From Ignavibacteriales bacterium (GTDB lineage: Bacteria; Bacteroidota; Ignavibacteria; UBA10030): 64,000 bases of DNA. Positions within the stretch are counted from its first letter, which is position 1. Every line of letters begins with the position of its first letter. The stretch lies in the NCBI GenBank assembly GCA_026390595.1, contig JAPLFQ010000024.1, positions 62,001-126,000 of the forward strand, in the 5' to 3' direction. The notes under the pieces were generated by a model. It was given only the letters and a program-made list of their open reading frames with translations. It was not told where the DNA came from and made no database searches. Shown in pieces: positions 55,863-64,000 of the stretch. The position numbers and the translations under genes were made by a program.

Positions 55863-56628
55863 GCTTCAATCCCCGACTCTGCAATTGAGAAACGAGAGAC
55901 TGTGCATCGGTTGCCATGTGAAGCCATTCATCTTTAAAGAGCCCTAGGTCGAGCATCGTCAGCGCTGCGCCGATGAGAGCGGGCAGCCACAATCCGTTTA
56001 CGGCGGCGACGAACGTGAAGAAGACAATAACGCTCAAACCGCTTTTCTTCGCCCACGCGCTGTTCATAGGCCGCTGATGCAGGAAAAGAAGAAGAACGAG
56101 ACTGATACCGAACCAGCCGGCGAAATTCGAAAGCGGGATTCCATAGTACCATCCCCCGCCTTGCCAGTGCCAGTACGACAGGGGCCCCGCAGCAAGAGGA
56201 TCAATCACGAGATCGATTGACGTCATCCAGGCAGCTCCGAGGATCGCCCGGGTCACGAGGCCAAGCTTGAGCCGTGAGGTCGAGTGCCAGACATACGCAA
56301 GGAGAATAATCCACGCGGCAGAGATCGCAATCGGCACATTGAAGAGAGCGAACCCGAGGGCGCCGGTGTATTGATACGATCCAAATACCAATCCTGTGGC
56401 GACGCCGAGGACCTCAGCCATGAAAGCGGCAACAGACGCGCATCCAAGGACCAGCGCGTGCGTTCGCTCTGCACTGAGCAGCGAAATCAGCGCCGCAACC
56501 CAGAGGAATGCCGCGGCCGTCCATCCGTCGCCAGGGGAAGGGGCCGAACTGATGCTGTAGGTCGCAACTCCGCCGATCCAGAGCACGATGTAGAAGACCA
56601 CGAGGGCTGTCAATGCCCGACTACGCAT
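55852..56628 (-). CDS. cruF: CruF-family carotenoid 1',2'-hydratase (DUF422)
   Basis: From ATG 56628 (56643 is an alternative) the product is a 258-residue polytopic protein of the Caroten_synth family: FMAEVLGVATGLVFGSYQYTG, GAAWMTSIDLVIDPLA and YYGIPLSNFAGWFG are characteristic. The family adds water at the psi end of acyclic or monocyclic carotenoids, giving a 1'-hydroxyl for glycosylation. Adjacent desaturase and glycosyltransferase genes support this. Confidence 0.85.
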   Translation of the reverse strand: MRSRALTALVVFYIVLWIGGVATYSISSAPSPGDGWTAAAFLWVAALISLLSAERTHALVLGCASVAAFMAEVLGVATGLVFGSYQYTGALGFALFNVPIAISAAWIILLAYVWHSTSRLKLGLVTRAILGAAWMTSIDLVIDPLAAGPLSYWHWQGGGWYYGIPLSNFAGWFGISLVLLLFLHQRPMNSAWAKKSGLSVIVFFTFVAAVNGLWLPALIGAALTMLDLGLFKDEWLHMATDAQSLVSQLQSRGLKHEG

Positions 56629-58093
56629 AGCCGTCTCCTGCAATCATTCTGCAAGTGATCTTTGCCGAAAGAAGCACCATGGGAGTACCTCCGCCCGGAT
56701 GCGAGCTGCCGCCCACGTAGTAGAGACCTCTGACGCTCCGATCACGGTTCGCAGGGCGGAAGAACGCTGATTTCCATCCGTGTGACGCCAAACCATAAAT
56801 TGACCCGCCGGGCATCGCGTAGCGTTCGGCGAACCGCGCCGGGGTCCAGGCTTCGCGGAATGCGATATGATCTTCGAGGCGCGGGAAGCCGCTGGAAAGA
56901 AGCCGACCATAGACGCGCGCCCACGCTTGCTCTGTCGCCTCACTATCCCATCGAGCGCCTTCAACCGCAGGCGCATTGGCCATGATAAAGAGGCTTTCGC
57001 CGTTTGCAGGAGCGACCGTCGGGTCCGTCCGGCTTGGAATGTTGACGTAGACCGTCGGGTCATCCGGAAACCGCTGCCCGTCGAACAACTGGCTGAACTC
57101 CTGCTTGTAGTCCGAGGAGAAGTAGACGTTGTGATGGTGAAGGTCAGGGAGCTTCTTCTTCAATCCGACGAGGAACACCAAACCGGAAAGCGATCGCTTG
57201 TGCTGCGGTGTGGGAAGAGATTTCGCCCGGCCAAGCAATTGTGGGGCGGTGGAAGCGTCGCCGTTCATGATGACGATGTCGGCCGTGAGGGTTCTGCCGT
57301 CCGAGAGTTCCACTCCTTTGACCTCGCCCGATCTCTCTTCAATGTGTACTACCTGAGAGGATGTAAAGAGCTCCACGTTGTGCTTGCGAAGAAGCTCCGT
57401 AAGTGCACGGACCAGCATGTACAATCCCCCCTTGAAGTACCACCCGCCAAATGCGTGTTCGATGTACGGTATAACCGCAAGTGTTGCCGGCGCACGATAC
57501 GGGGATGAGCCAACATATGTCGGATATCGGTTGTAAAGCTGCTGCAAGTGTGGACTGTGAAAATGGGCCTTCATCGTACGGTCGTAGTTCCCCCATCCGT
57601 ACCGGACCGGGAAATGGCGTAATGCCTTGAGCTGCGCGAACTCTGGCTTCTCGTAGGGGCTTCTCGAGAGAAAAGTTTCACGCGAAAGCTCGTACAACCG
57701 GGCGCCGAGTCCGAGGAATCTCCAGAATCCGTCGATGTCGCGTCGATCGAGATTTCTCACCGTTGAAAGCCATTCCGGAAGGGAGGTGGAGTGGGCGAAC
57801 TTCGTTCCGTCCGGGTAAACATAATTCGCGTGGGGTGCAATCCTTTCCAGCGTGACATGATCGGAAAGCCGGGATCCTGCCACGGCAAAGAGCTCTTCAA
57901 AAATCTCCGGCATCGTGACGAGTGAAGGGCCGGTGTCGAAGCGATAGCCCTCCTTCTCGAACACGTTCATTTTTCCGCCGGGTGTGGGTCCCTGTTCGCA
58001 CACCCTCACCTGCCATCCCTGCGCGGCGAGCCGGAGCGAGAGCGCGAGTCCACCCAATCCTGCTCCGATCACAATGGCATGTCGTTGTTTCAT
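56621..58093 (-). CDS. Second phytoene-desaturase-type carotenoid oxidoreductase (CrtI/CrtD-like)
   Basis: The 490-residue protein has the FAD-binding Rossmann motif VIGAGLGGLALSLRLAAQGWQV, the CEQGPTPGGKM step, DTGPSLVTMP and the C-terminal signature LYYVGGSSHPGGGTPMVLLSAK. It differs from the enzyme at 59784, as in clusters with two CrtI-type proteins. By analogy it may be a 3,4-desaturase (CrtD) acting after CruF, or a partner desaturase. It overlaps the glycosyltransferase gene by four bases. Confidence 0.9.
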   Translation of the reverse strand: MKQRHAIVIGAGLGGLALSLRLAAQGWQVRVCEQGPTPGGKMNVFEKEGYRFDTGPSLVTMPEIFEELFAVAGSRLSDHVTLERIAPHANYVYPDGTKFAHSTSLPEWLSTVRNLDRRDIDGFWRFLGLGARLYELSRETFLSRSPYEKPEFAQLKALRHFPVRYGWGNYDRTMKAHFHSPHLQQLYNRYPTYVGSSPYRAPATLAVIPYIEHAFGGWYFKGGLYMLVRALTELLRKHNVELFTSSQVVHIEERSGEVKGVELSDGRTLTADIVIMNGDASTAPQLLGRAKSLPTPQHKRSLSGLVFLVGLKKKLPDLHHHNVYFSSDYKQEFSQLFDGQRFPDDPTVYVNIPSRTDPTVAPANGESLFIMANAPAVEGARWDSEATEQAWARVYGRLLSSGFPRLEDHIAFREAWTPARFAERYAMPGGSIYGLASHGWKSAFFRPANRDRSVRGLYYVGGSSHPGGGTPMVLLSAKITCRMIAGDGYA

Positions 58094-59151
58094 GGTTTTG
58101 CAGTCCCTTCTGTGACAGCTCCGCGTGTGATGTGTGATGAATAAGTCCGGCCTTTCCAGTCAACGCCCCCGTGCGACCAGCGCCACCATGAGCGAATCCC
58201 GACAGCGAGGAGAAACGATTCGGCGACCGGATGAAGGAGAAACGACCAGACGGGGTCACCGAAGCGAATCGCGAGCAGCAATCGCATCCCGAGCACAAGA
58301 AGAGCTGCTCCAAGCACCGCTCCGCCTCCAGGTCCCGACCCGGCAAATGGAAGTGCAAGAAAAGGGAGTAGGTAGAGCGCAAAGTGAAGGGAAAGGAAGA
58401 TCCAGAATACTGCTTTGGACCGGAATCCGGGATAGAAATTCTTTTGAAATCCCTGCCAGATCGCGCCCAGGCCGTCGTACATACGAACGCGGACGATTTC
58501 AGAGCCGTCAAGACCAAGTCCTCGTTCTCCCAGCTCGCGCCATCTGCGGGCGAGGGCTGTGTCCTCAAACAATTCCTGCCGCACCAAGGAATGACCGCCG
58601 AGTCGCCGGTACGCGGCGCGTTCGACAAGGATGCACGCTCCGTGAGCGAGTCCGAGCCGGGGATTGTTCGAGATCAGTGATCCGGGCGAAGGAAACAGTG
58701 TGAAGACGAAAAAATTGAGCATCGGCATGAGGAGCCGTTCAGCGAAATCGTTCAGTTCAAACTCCGGCCAGGCGGAAAGGAAAGTGAGTCTTCGCTTTCT
58801 CGCGGTTTCCACCAGTGCGAGCGCTCCGTTCGGTTTGAGCCGCGCATCGGCGTCGAGGAAAAGCATCCACGGAGCCTGCGCTCGTTCTGAGAGCCGCATA
58901 CATGCATGTGGTTTACCGCACCAGCCTGCGGGGAGCGGAGAGCCGCTGATGAGCTGCACCCGTTGATCTGATTGTGAAAGAGCCCGCACAATATCCGCTG
59001 TGCCATCCTCAGAGCCATCATCGTAGACGAGCACTTCCTGCACGACAGGGCCCTGCTGCAGCACACTCCGAACGCATTCTGTAATAGTCAGGGCTTCGTT
59101 CCGGGCAGGTATCAGGACCGAGAGCGAATTTCCTGAACCTCTCTGCTCCAG
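58090..59151 (-). CDS. GT2 glycosyltransferase, CruC/CrtQ-like, with non-canonical start
   Basis: The usual starts give only a truncated protein from GTG 59064. The same frame is open back to a stop at 59185-59187 and encodes NSLSVLIPARNEA upstream, the conserved first strand of GT2 enzymes, so the gene must begin earlier. No ATG, GTG or TTG exists there; CTG 59151 is one candidate start. Further motifs are YDDGSEDGTA, FLDADARL, ELFEDTALARRW and a C-terminal membrane part with about four hydrophobic segments. Likely function is glycosylation of the hydroxylated carotenoid. Confidence 0.75.
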   Translation of the reverse strand: MEQRGSGNSLSVLIPARNEALTITECVRSVLQQGPVVQEVLVYDDGSEDGTADIVRALSQSDQRVQLISGSPLPAGWCGKPHACMRLSERAQAPWMLFLDADARLKPNGALALVETARKRRLTFLSAWPEFELNDFAERLLMPMLNFFVFTLFPSPGSLISNNPRLGLAHGACILVERAAYRRLGGHSLVRQELFEDTALARRWRELGERGLGLDGSEIVRVRMYDGLGAIWQGFQKNFYPGFRSKAVFWIFLSLHFALYLLPFLALPFAGSGPGGGAVLGAALLVLGMRLLLAIRFGDPVWSFLLHPVAESFLLAVGIRSWWRWSHGGVDWKGRTYSSHITRGAVTEGTAKP

Positions 59152-59794
59152 GCCAAAGCATGGTCCAGAGGTCGATTGATCGTTTCACTGCGGCGAAGGT
59201 CCGCTCTCCCTGAACGAGGGTGATGGGGACGTTCACATCCGCAAACTGGCGGTAGTTGTTGTTCTCATCGAGCATCTGGAGGTAACGGTAGACAGTATCG
59301 TGATTCACCCCGGCAAAAGAAGAAGTGAGATGTGAATCGACTGTCCGCTTGTGCTGCAGAGCGCTGTTTGTAAGAGATCGACCCAGATGTGAAGCGAATG
59401 TTGCGTCATAGGCGCGTCGGCCGAATTGTCCCCGCAGGAAGAGTCCGAAGTACCACGGCATATAGGCGAATGGATCGATCATCACGAGCCGGTCGATGCT
59501 CTGCTGCATCCTGCGAGCAAGGTGCAGACCCACGATAGCGCCGCTGCAATTGCCGACGAGCGTGAACCTGTCTAAATGTAGTTCGCGCAGAGCGTTGGCG
59601 ACCTGTTCTGCGACAGCATCAAGTGTCCAAACGCGTGGCGCCGGTGATTGGCGATAGCCCGGCAGGTCCAGGCTCCAGAATGAAATCGAGTCCGGCCGAA
59701 ATCGCTGAAGAGGTTGAAATGTCCGATGATCGCCGGCCCATCCATGGAGGCCGACAACGGTCTTCGGTCCTGAGCCGTACCGTTCAGACAGCAT
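59018..59794 (-). CDS. Alpha/beta hydrolase with Cys nucleophile position and divergent C-terminus
   Basis: The 258-residue protein shows the alpha/beta fold: VVGLHGWAGDHRTFQPL (oxyanion hole), LVGNCSGAIVGLHL (nucleophile elbow, Cys in place of Ser), MIDPFAYMP. The C-terminal part from about residue 215 has no His that could complete the triad and overlaps the glycosyltransferase by about 130 bases in another frame. It begins 11 bases inside the end of the crtI gene. Possibly an acyltransferase-like step in carotenoid ester formation; this is speculation. Confidence 0.75.
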   Translation of the reverse strand: MLSERYGSGPKTVVGLHGWAGDHRTFQPLQRFRPDSISFWSLDLPGYRQSPAPRVWTLDAVAEQVANALRELHLDRFTLVGNCSGAIVGLHLARRMQQSIDRLVMIDPFAYMPWYFGLFLRGQFGRRAYDATFASHLGRSLTNSALQHKRTVDSHLTSSFAGVNHDTVYRYLQMLDENNNYRQFADVNVPITLVQGERTFAAVKRSIDLWTMLWPGAERFRKFALGPDTCPERSPDYYRMRSECAAAGPCRAGSARLR

Positions 59795-61259
59795 GAGCCT
59801 TGATCCTCTCTGCTGTCATTGCGCCGCCGAGGACAACCATCGGCATACCTGTTCCCGGCGTCGTGCTCGCGCCGACGAAATACAATCCCTTGATGTCAGG
59901 GGCGTAGTTCTTCGCCCGGAAGGGTCCCATCTGGAAAAGAGTGTGCGCAGCCCCGAAGGCAGAGCCGTCATACAATCCGAACCGGTTTCGCCACTCCTCA
60001 GGAGTCCACACTTCCTCGACGAGAAAGTCCGATTCACTGAGCCGAATGTTGTGTGACGCCAGCCGCCGGAAGACCTCTGTCCGGGATTCACGAGTAACTT
60101 GAGCCCAATCCACGCTGCCGATCTGGCTCAGCACCGGCGTCGGCACAAGAACGAAGATGAGCGTTGTGCCCGGGGGAGCGAGCGACGGATCGCTTTTTGA
60201 AGGTGCGCTCACATAGAATGGAAGATCAGTCGGCATCTCTCCCGTGTCCAGGAGCTGTGCGAATCCCAAACGTGAGTCGTTAGGAAGGTAAATACTATGA
60301 TGGGGGAGATTGGGAATCTCACCCAGAACGCCCCAGTAGAACGTGATCACGCCGGGAGTCATGCGCCATTTCTTTGCCGCTGAATCGTTTTTCTCCTCGT
60401 TTTCCAGGAGACGCGTGAGGGTTGTCGGGACATCGACATTCGAAACGACCGTTCCGAACGGAAGAAACTCCCCCCCCTGCGTGAGAATGCCTGTCACCCG
60501 GCCGTTCTCCACCTGGATTTTCTTCACGGGTGTTGAGCACCGGATATCGACTCCGATTTCTTCTGCGAGTTTGCATGTGGCTTCGACGAGCGCATAGATG
60601 CCTCCTTTTGGGAGCCAGAGTCCGTATGCGAGTTCGCCGAACGGGAGAATCGAAAACAATCCGGGGAGTTGGAACGGTGACCCTCCGAGGTACATGGCGT
60701 ATGAACCAAGGGCCTGTCGTACGCGCGGGTTCTTGAAGTACTTCCTCAGCTCACCTTCGAACGAGCGGAACAACGAGAGTTTTGAGAGGTCGCGCCATTT
60801 CAGTGACCCAAACCAGCCCAGCGGGGAGTCAGCGTTGTTGGTCACGAGACCTTCGAACGAGACACGGAACTGTTCAGAGGCATTCCGAAGAAAGCGCGTC
60901 AGGGCAGGACCGGATCCCGGTTCAATCCGCTCAATTTCGCGGACCAGGGCGTCGAACTGGCTCGAGAGGGTAAATCGTTCCCCGTCCCGCCAGAGAAATG
61001 TGATCGACGGATCGATGGGAAGGAGCGTCACATAATCTTCGAGCTTCCGGCCCGCAGCGCGAAACAGGTCTTCAAAAACCCAGGGGTAGTTCAGCAGCGA
61101 GGGGCCTGTATCGAACGAGAAACCATTCCGTGCGAGGCGGTTGGCGCGGCCCCCGGCACTCTCCTGCGCCTCGAAGATCGTGACATCATGGCCGTCCAGC
61201 CGCAGATGAATCGCGGTGCTCAGTCCGCCAAGTCCCGCACCGATTATTGCGATCTTCAT
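59784..61259 (-). CDS. crtI: Phytoene desaturase (CrtI family)
   Basis: The start at ATG 61259 gives 491 residues. N-terminal FAD motif IIGAGLGGLSTAIHLRLDGHDV with FEAQESAGGRAN and DTGPSLL matches CrtI. The C-terminal GLYFVGASTTPGTGMPMVVLGGAM completes the family signature. Such enzymes desaturate phytoene stepwise to lycopene. It lies 40 bases downstream of crtB in the same operon. Confidence 0.92.
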   Translation of the reverse strand: MKIAIIGAGLGGLSTAIHLRLDGHDVTIFEAQESAGGRANRLARNGFSFDTGPSLLNYPWVFEDLFRAAGRKLEDYVTLLPIDPSITFLWRDGERFTLSSQFDALVREIERIEPGSGPALTRFLRNASEQFRVSFEGLVTNNADSPLGWFGSLKWRDLSKLSLFRSFEGELRKYFKNPRVRQALGSYAMYLGGSPFQLPGLFSILPFGELAYGLWLPKGGIYALVEATCKLAEEIGVDIRCSTPVKKIQVENGRVTGILTQGGEFLPFGTVVSNVDVPTTLTRLLENEEKNDSAAKKWRMTPGVITFYWGVLGEIPNLPHHSIYLPNDSRLGFAQLLDTGEMPTDLPFYVSAPSKSDPSLAPPGTTLIFVLVPTPVLSQIGSVDWAQVTRESRTEVFRRLASHNIRLSESDFLVEEVWTPEEWRNRFGLYDGSAFGAAHTLFQMGPFRAKNYAPDIKGLYFVGASTTPGTGMPMVVLGGAMTAERIKAHAV

Positions 61260-61299
61260 CGTGGACTCCCGTATTTCAAGACAACGTTCAGCATGTAGT

Positions 61300-62376
61300 T
61301 CAGAACATGAATGCGAGTGGTATTCTCCAGTACTTGCTCGGAGGCAACGCACGCAGTTTCTGCATCAGCGGAACGGATTCGCGATGGTAGAGGCTTCGGT
61401 CCGATGAATCGAGTCGGCGGTTGAGAGCCCGGTAGACTTCGATGCATGCCCTGATTGCGGGAATGCAATCGGGGGAGAAGGCTGAAAGATCCCGTTCTGC
61501 TTCGGTGTAATATCCATCGGCGATCTGAGCGAAGCGGCTGAGCGCCCGCCGGACAGAGGACGCGCGATGCGGTTCATACAATGTGTCTGGCGTCAGCCCC
61601 TCGGCAGAGAGCATGTCGATGGGCAGATACAATCGGCCGCGCCTCTTGTCGTCGCCGACGTCACGGAGAAAGTTCGTCAGCTGCAAAGCGATGCCGAGGT
61701 TTCGGGAAGCCTTGAGCGCTCTGGCAAATTCCGAATGTTCGGAGGGACCATACACGTAGGCCAGAAAATAACCGACGACGGTCGCGCTTCCGTAAACATA
61801 TGATTCGATGAGGTCGTCCATCGTTTGGAACGGTTCCGGCTCGGCGTCACGCTTCATAGCGTCGAGAAAAGACCGATAATATTCTGGCGGTATGCCGTAC
61901 CGCTGGACGACGTGTCCAAACGCTGCGGCAAAAACGGGAACTCCGTCAGCGAGCGCCTCGCGGAGGGTCGGGTACTCGAGCGAGCGTTCATACGCCTCCG
62001 CCCAGAGGTTGAGCCGTTCGAGGCGCTCCGCCGGACTCAGCCTGAATGTGTCCACGATCTCGTCCGGATACCGGACGGCGGCATAGATCACTTCCACCGC
62101 CCGCCGTTTTTCGCGCGGGAGGAAGCGGGTGACGATGAAGAAGCTCGAGCTGTACCGGCGCAGGACGTTGCGCGCGCCGTTGGCAACCGTCAGCCAGAGC
62201 GATCGATCATCGCTGCGGGCCAATGCTGCAGTGCGCAGCCGGTTGTCGAGCTGCTCCCATGCCAGCTCCGTCCATTCAGCCTGAGAATTGGAGGAAGTGC
62301 TCTGCGGGATATCCTCGTGGATGGAATGGCGAGTGGAGGCTTGAGTCCCGTGAATATACATGTTCGGCGTTGTCAT
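61300..62376 (-). CDS. crtB: Phytoene synthase (CrtB family)
   Basis: The 358-residue protein has the two Asp-rich motifs of squalene/phytoene synthases: RYPDEIVD near residue 102 and NFLRDVGDDKRRGRLYLP near residue 233. The N-terminal about 70 residues are extra compared with the family. It condenses two geranylgeranyl diphosphates to phytoene. The ATG at 62376 overlaps the stop of the SRPBCC gene by four bases. Confidence 0.93.
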   Translation of the reverse strand: MTTPNMYIHGTQASTRHSIHEDIPQSTSSNSQAEWTELAWEQLDNRLRTAALARSDDRSLWLTVANGARNVLRRYSSSFFIVTRFLPREKRRAVEVIYAAVRYPDEIVDTFRLSPAERLERLNLWAEAYERSLEYPTLREALADGVPVFAAAFGHVVQRYGIPPEYYRSFLDAMKRDAEPEPFQTMDDLIESYVYGSATVVGYFLAYVYGPSEHSEFARALKASRNLGIALQLTNFLRDVGDDKRRGRLYLPIDMLSAEGLTPDTLYEPHRASSVRRALSRFAQIADGYYTEAERDLSAFSPDCIPAIRACIEVYRALNRRLDSSDRSLYHRESVPLMQKLRALPPSKYWRIPLAFMF

Positions 62377-62912
62377 GATGCTTTCTTTCTCCTGGAGGCA
62401 CGAATGGTACGGCGGTTTGTGGAACGCGTGGGAGCCGCGATGGTGTCCGGAACAGGGGCGTCCGGAAAGATCTTTTCGAGAGTCGCCCTGCGGAATGCGA
62501 AGATGGTGTCGAGCTGCCGCTTCACGAACAACGCGTGGGCGATCGTACCGAAGATTCCGAACGGCAGGGCATAGTGAACCTCGTCTGTCATGATGGTTCC
62601 GTCGTCGGTTTCTGTGAATGAATGCGTATGATGCCAGTAGGCGTAGGGCCCGCGCAGCTGGAGATCGGCAAACCGGCGATTCGGCTCATATGCCGTGATC
62701 AGCGTCGTCCACCGCAGCGGTATTCCTGATACACTGATGGTGTAGTCGATGACCGCCGATTCTTTCATGACGATCGGGGAAGGAGTGATCAGTTGAAACC
62801 GAAGGGACGACGGTGTCATCGTCGCAAGGTTCTCCGGCCGGGAGAAAAACGCGAACAGTTCGTCACTCGATTGGCGGAACAGCTGCTGCCGTTTCAGATG
62901 GTGGATTGTCAT
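62373..62912 (-). CDS. SRPBCC (START-like) family protein
   Basis: The 179-residue protein has the hydrophobic-ligand-binding fold: FAFFSRPENLATMTPSSLRF, then RWTTLITAYEPNRRFADLQLRGPYAYWHHTHSF and MTDEVHYALPFGIFG. A basic tail follows. The family binds lipids, polyketides or other ligands. It is the first gene of the carotenoid operon; a purine-rich region (agaaagagag) precedes the ATG. It may help substrate handling. Confidence 0.9.
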   Translation of the reverse strand: MTIHHLKRQQLFRQSSDELFAFFSRPENLATMTPSSLRFQLITPSPIVMKESAVIDYTISVSGIPLRWTTLITAYEPNRRFADLQLRGPYAYWHHTHSFTETDDGTIMTDEVHYALPFGIFGTIAHALFVKRQLDTIFAFRRATLEKIFPDAPVPDTIAAPTRSTNRRTIRASRRKKAS

Positions 62913-63443
62913 GCTCTCTTTCTACGGTGGTTTCAAATATCTTTCAGGATTGGCCCGAGCGCTCTACATAAACGTTATGCACGATTTGCACGATTTAAGA
63001 TACGGAGAGGGGAGGACAAAGGCAAGTGTTTTTGCGGGGAACGGGCCGGCCTGCAATCCCGGCCGTGGGTTGTGGGGGTCGATATGGACCCATCCTTTCA
63101 GAATAGCCCTGATTCAGGCGCAATGCAGGCACCTCTGCTTTTCGGTGTGCAATACTGCCGGATTCTCGATTTCGACATTCACTTCCTGAACAAATGGCAG
63201 CGATATTTCTTCGTTCCACGCTTGCCAGTTTGTTCTTTCCCGCGTATTTTGGCGTCGCAGATCCAGCGGATTTGTCCCTTCGCAGCACCGTATTCAGTTT
63301 TCTCACAAATAGCCTGGTGACCCTCCTACCGACCGTCAACAACGGGATGCCTGAATCCGTACGGTCTGTTCGGGAACTGATCATCAACAAGTAATGCCAC
63401 AATACAGCCAACAAGTGAATCGGTTCAGTCAAGGAGCTTCGAC
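62913..63443. other. Intergenic region between divergent carotenoid and protease genes
   Basis: About 530 bases without a supported gene; small frames on both strands lack recognisable products. It probably contains the promoters of both directions. Confidence 0.5.
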
Positions 63444-64000
63444 ATGAACGCACGATCCCTTTTCTTCGCAATCCTTGTTACCTCCTTCTTCGCGCAAGCC
63501 CAGTCACAACAATTAAAGACGATGATGATCGACGGGAAAGAAGCTGTCGCCGGTGAGCTGATCATCAAACTCAAACCTCAGAATGCTGCAGCAAAAACAC
63601 CACAGGTCGCAGCCAAGGCAAACCTCCTGCTGCAGTGCGGCGCTGTGATAAAGACGGAGTGGATGACGGGCACTGAGTTGTGGAAGGTGAGCCAGGAGGA
63701 CATGGAGAGAGTGCTCGACCTGCTCAAGAACAATCCCCTCGTTGAGTATGTCTATCCTAACTACATGTGCGTGAAAGGCACGGGGAATCCGGGAATAATC
63801 CCAAATGATCCGGAGTTCAACAAGCAGTGGCACCTGCTCAATACGGGACAAAACGGAGGAAATCCGGGAGCGGACATCCGCGCAACGGAGGCGTGGACCA
63901 TCACGACGGGAGATTCAACTGTCGTTGTCGCTGTCCTCGACTCCGGTGTTGACATCGATCATCCTGACCTGAAGAAGAACATCTGGGTAAACAAGAAGGA
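63444..64000 (+). CDS. Subtilisin-like (S8) serine protease, 3' end beyond the window
   Basis: ATG 63444 follows aaggag with a seven-base spacing. The partial 185-residue product has a signal peptide (about 1-22), an inhibitor-type prosegment, [13 protein letters not shown] and the catalytic-Asp strand [16 protein letters not shown]. The His and Ser motifs would lie outside the window. T9SS-linked proteases of this type are common in the group; the C-terminus cannot be seen. Confidence 0.85.
   Translation, partial: MNARSLFFAILVTSFFAQAQSQQLKTMMIDGKEAVAGELIIKLKPQNAAAKTPQVAAKANLLLQCGAVIKTEWMTGTELWKVSQEDMERVLDLLKNNPLVEYVYPNYMCVKGTGNPGIIPNDPEFNKQWHLLNTGQNGGNPGADIRATEAWTITTGDSTVVVAVLDSGVDIDHPDLKKNIWVNKK

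Noticed and set aside
63194-63394. A 66-residue frame before the protease gene
   Set aside because: No ribosome binding site, overlaps other frames on both strands, and no recognisable product.

Overview
The window looks like a chromosomal segment of a Gram-negative member of the Bacteroidota/FCB group, most like the Ignavibacteria or related lineages. The evidence is proteins with type IX secretion (T9SS) C-terminal sorting domains (NPFN-type start, ending in a basic residue), a PorV-type outer-membrane protein, a TonB-dependent receptor with a carboxypeptidase-regulatory-like N-terminus, a beta-propeller (Reg_prop/Y_Y_Y) hybrid kinase, several GC-moderate lipoproteins, and a carotenoid operon with CruF and a CruC-like glycosyltransferase. 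No rRNA, tRNA, CRISPR array or prophage was seen. The taxonomic placement is inference.

Left part (1-9826): a co-directional run of a polytopic membrane protein (5' end cut by the window), an RsbU-type phosphatase, a receiver protein, a GAF/HD-GYP protein with altered active-site residues, a STAS anti-sigma antagonist, and a 1331-residue fusion of a DUF2194/NodB-like deacetylase region, TPR repeats and an outer-membrane beta-barrel. I read this as a candidate signalling-controlled exopolysaccharide modification and export locus. It is the most interesting system in the window.

9827-21000: a REP-associated (IS200-like) tyrosine transposase embedded in a cluster of palindromic repeats; then housekeeping or mixed genes (secreted cyclophilin, fatty acid desaturase, release factor 3, secreted beta-helix protein), a gene-poor stretch, a beta-flower repeat protein, a double-rhodanese protein, a SUI1/eIF1-like factor and a DUF6544 membrane protein.

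21500-48400: a secreted PIG-L deacetylase; a four-gene surface module (TIG lipoprotein, PorV-like barrel, TonB receptor, FN3-containing secreted protein) closed by a clear terminator; a Cache/PAS hybrid kinase; a pectate-lyase-like protein; a T9SS-exported esterase divergent from a MORN-like lipoprotein; an orphan receiver; UppP; a Reg_prop hybrid kinase; a membrane protein; a beta-propeller glycosidase-like protein; a U32 peptidase-family RNA hydroxylase-like protein and TrmO.

48600-64000: a T9SS-exported penicillin acylase, a Tat-exported DUF362 protein translationally coupled to a DUF6599 protein, then a tightly packed minus-strand operon (62912 down to about 53782) with SRPBCC, CrtB, CrtI, an alpha/beta hydrolase, a GT2 glycosyltransferase, a second CrtI-type desaturase, CruF, two envelope proteins and a flavin reductase. 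At the hydrolase/glycosyltransferase junction the reading frames overlap in an unusual way, so that the glycosyltransferase has no ordinary start codon. The window ends inside a subtilisin-like protease gene.
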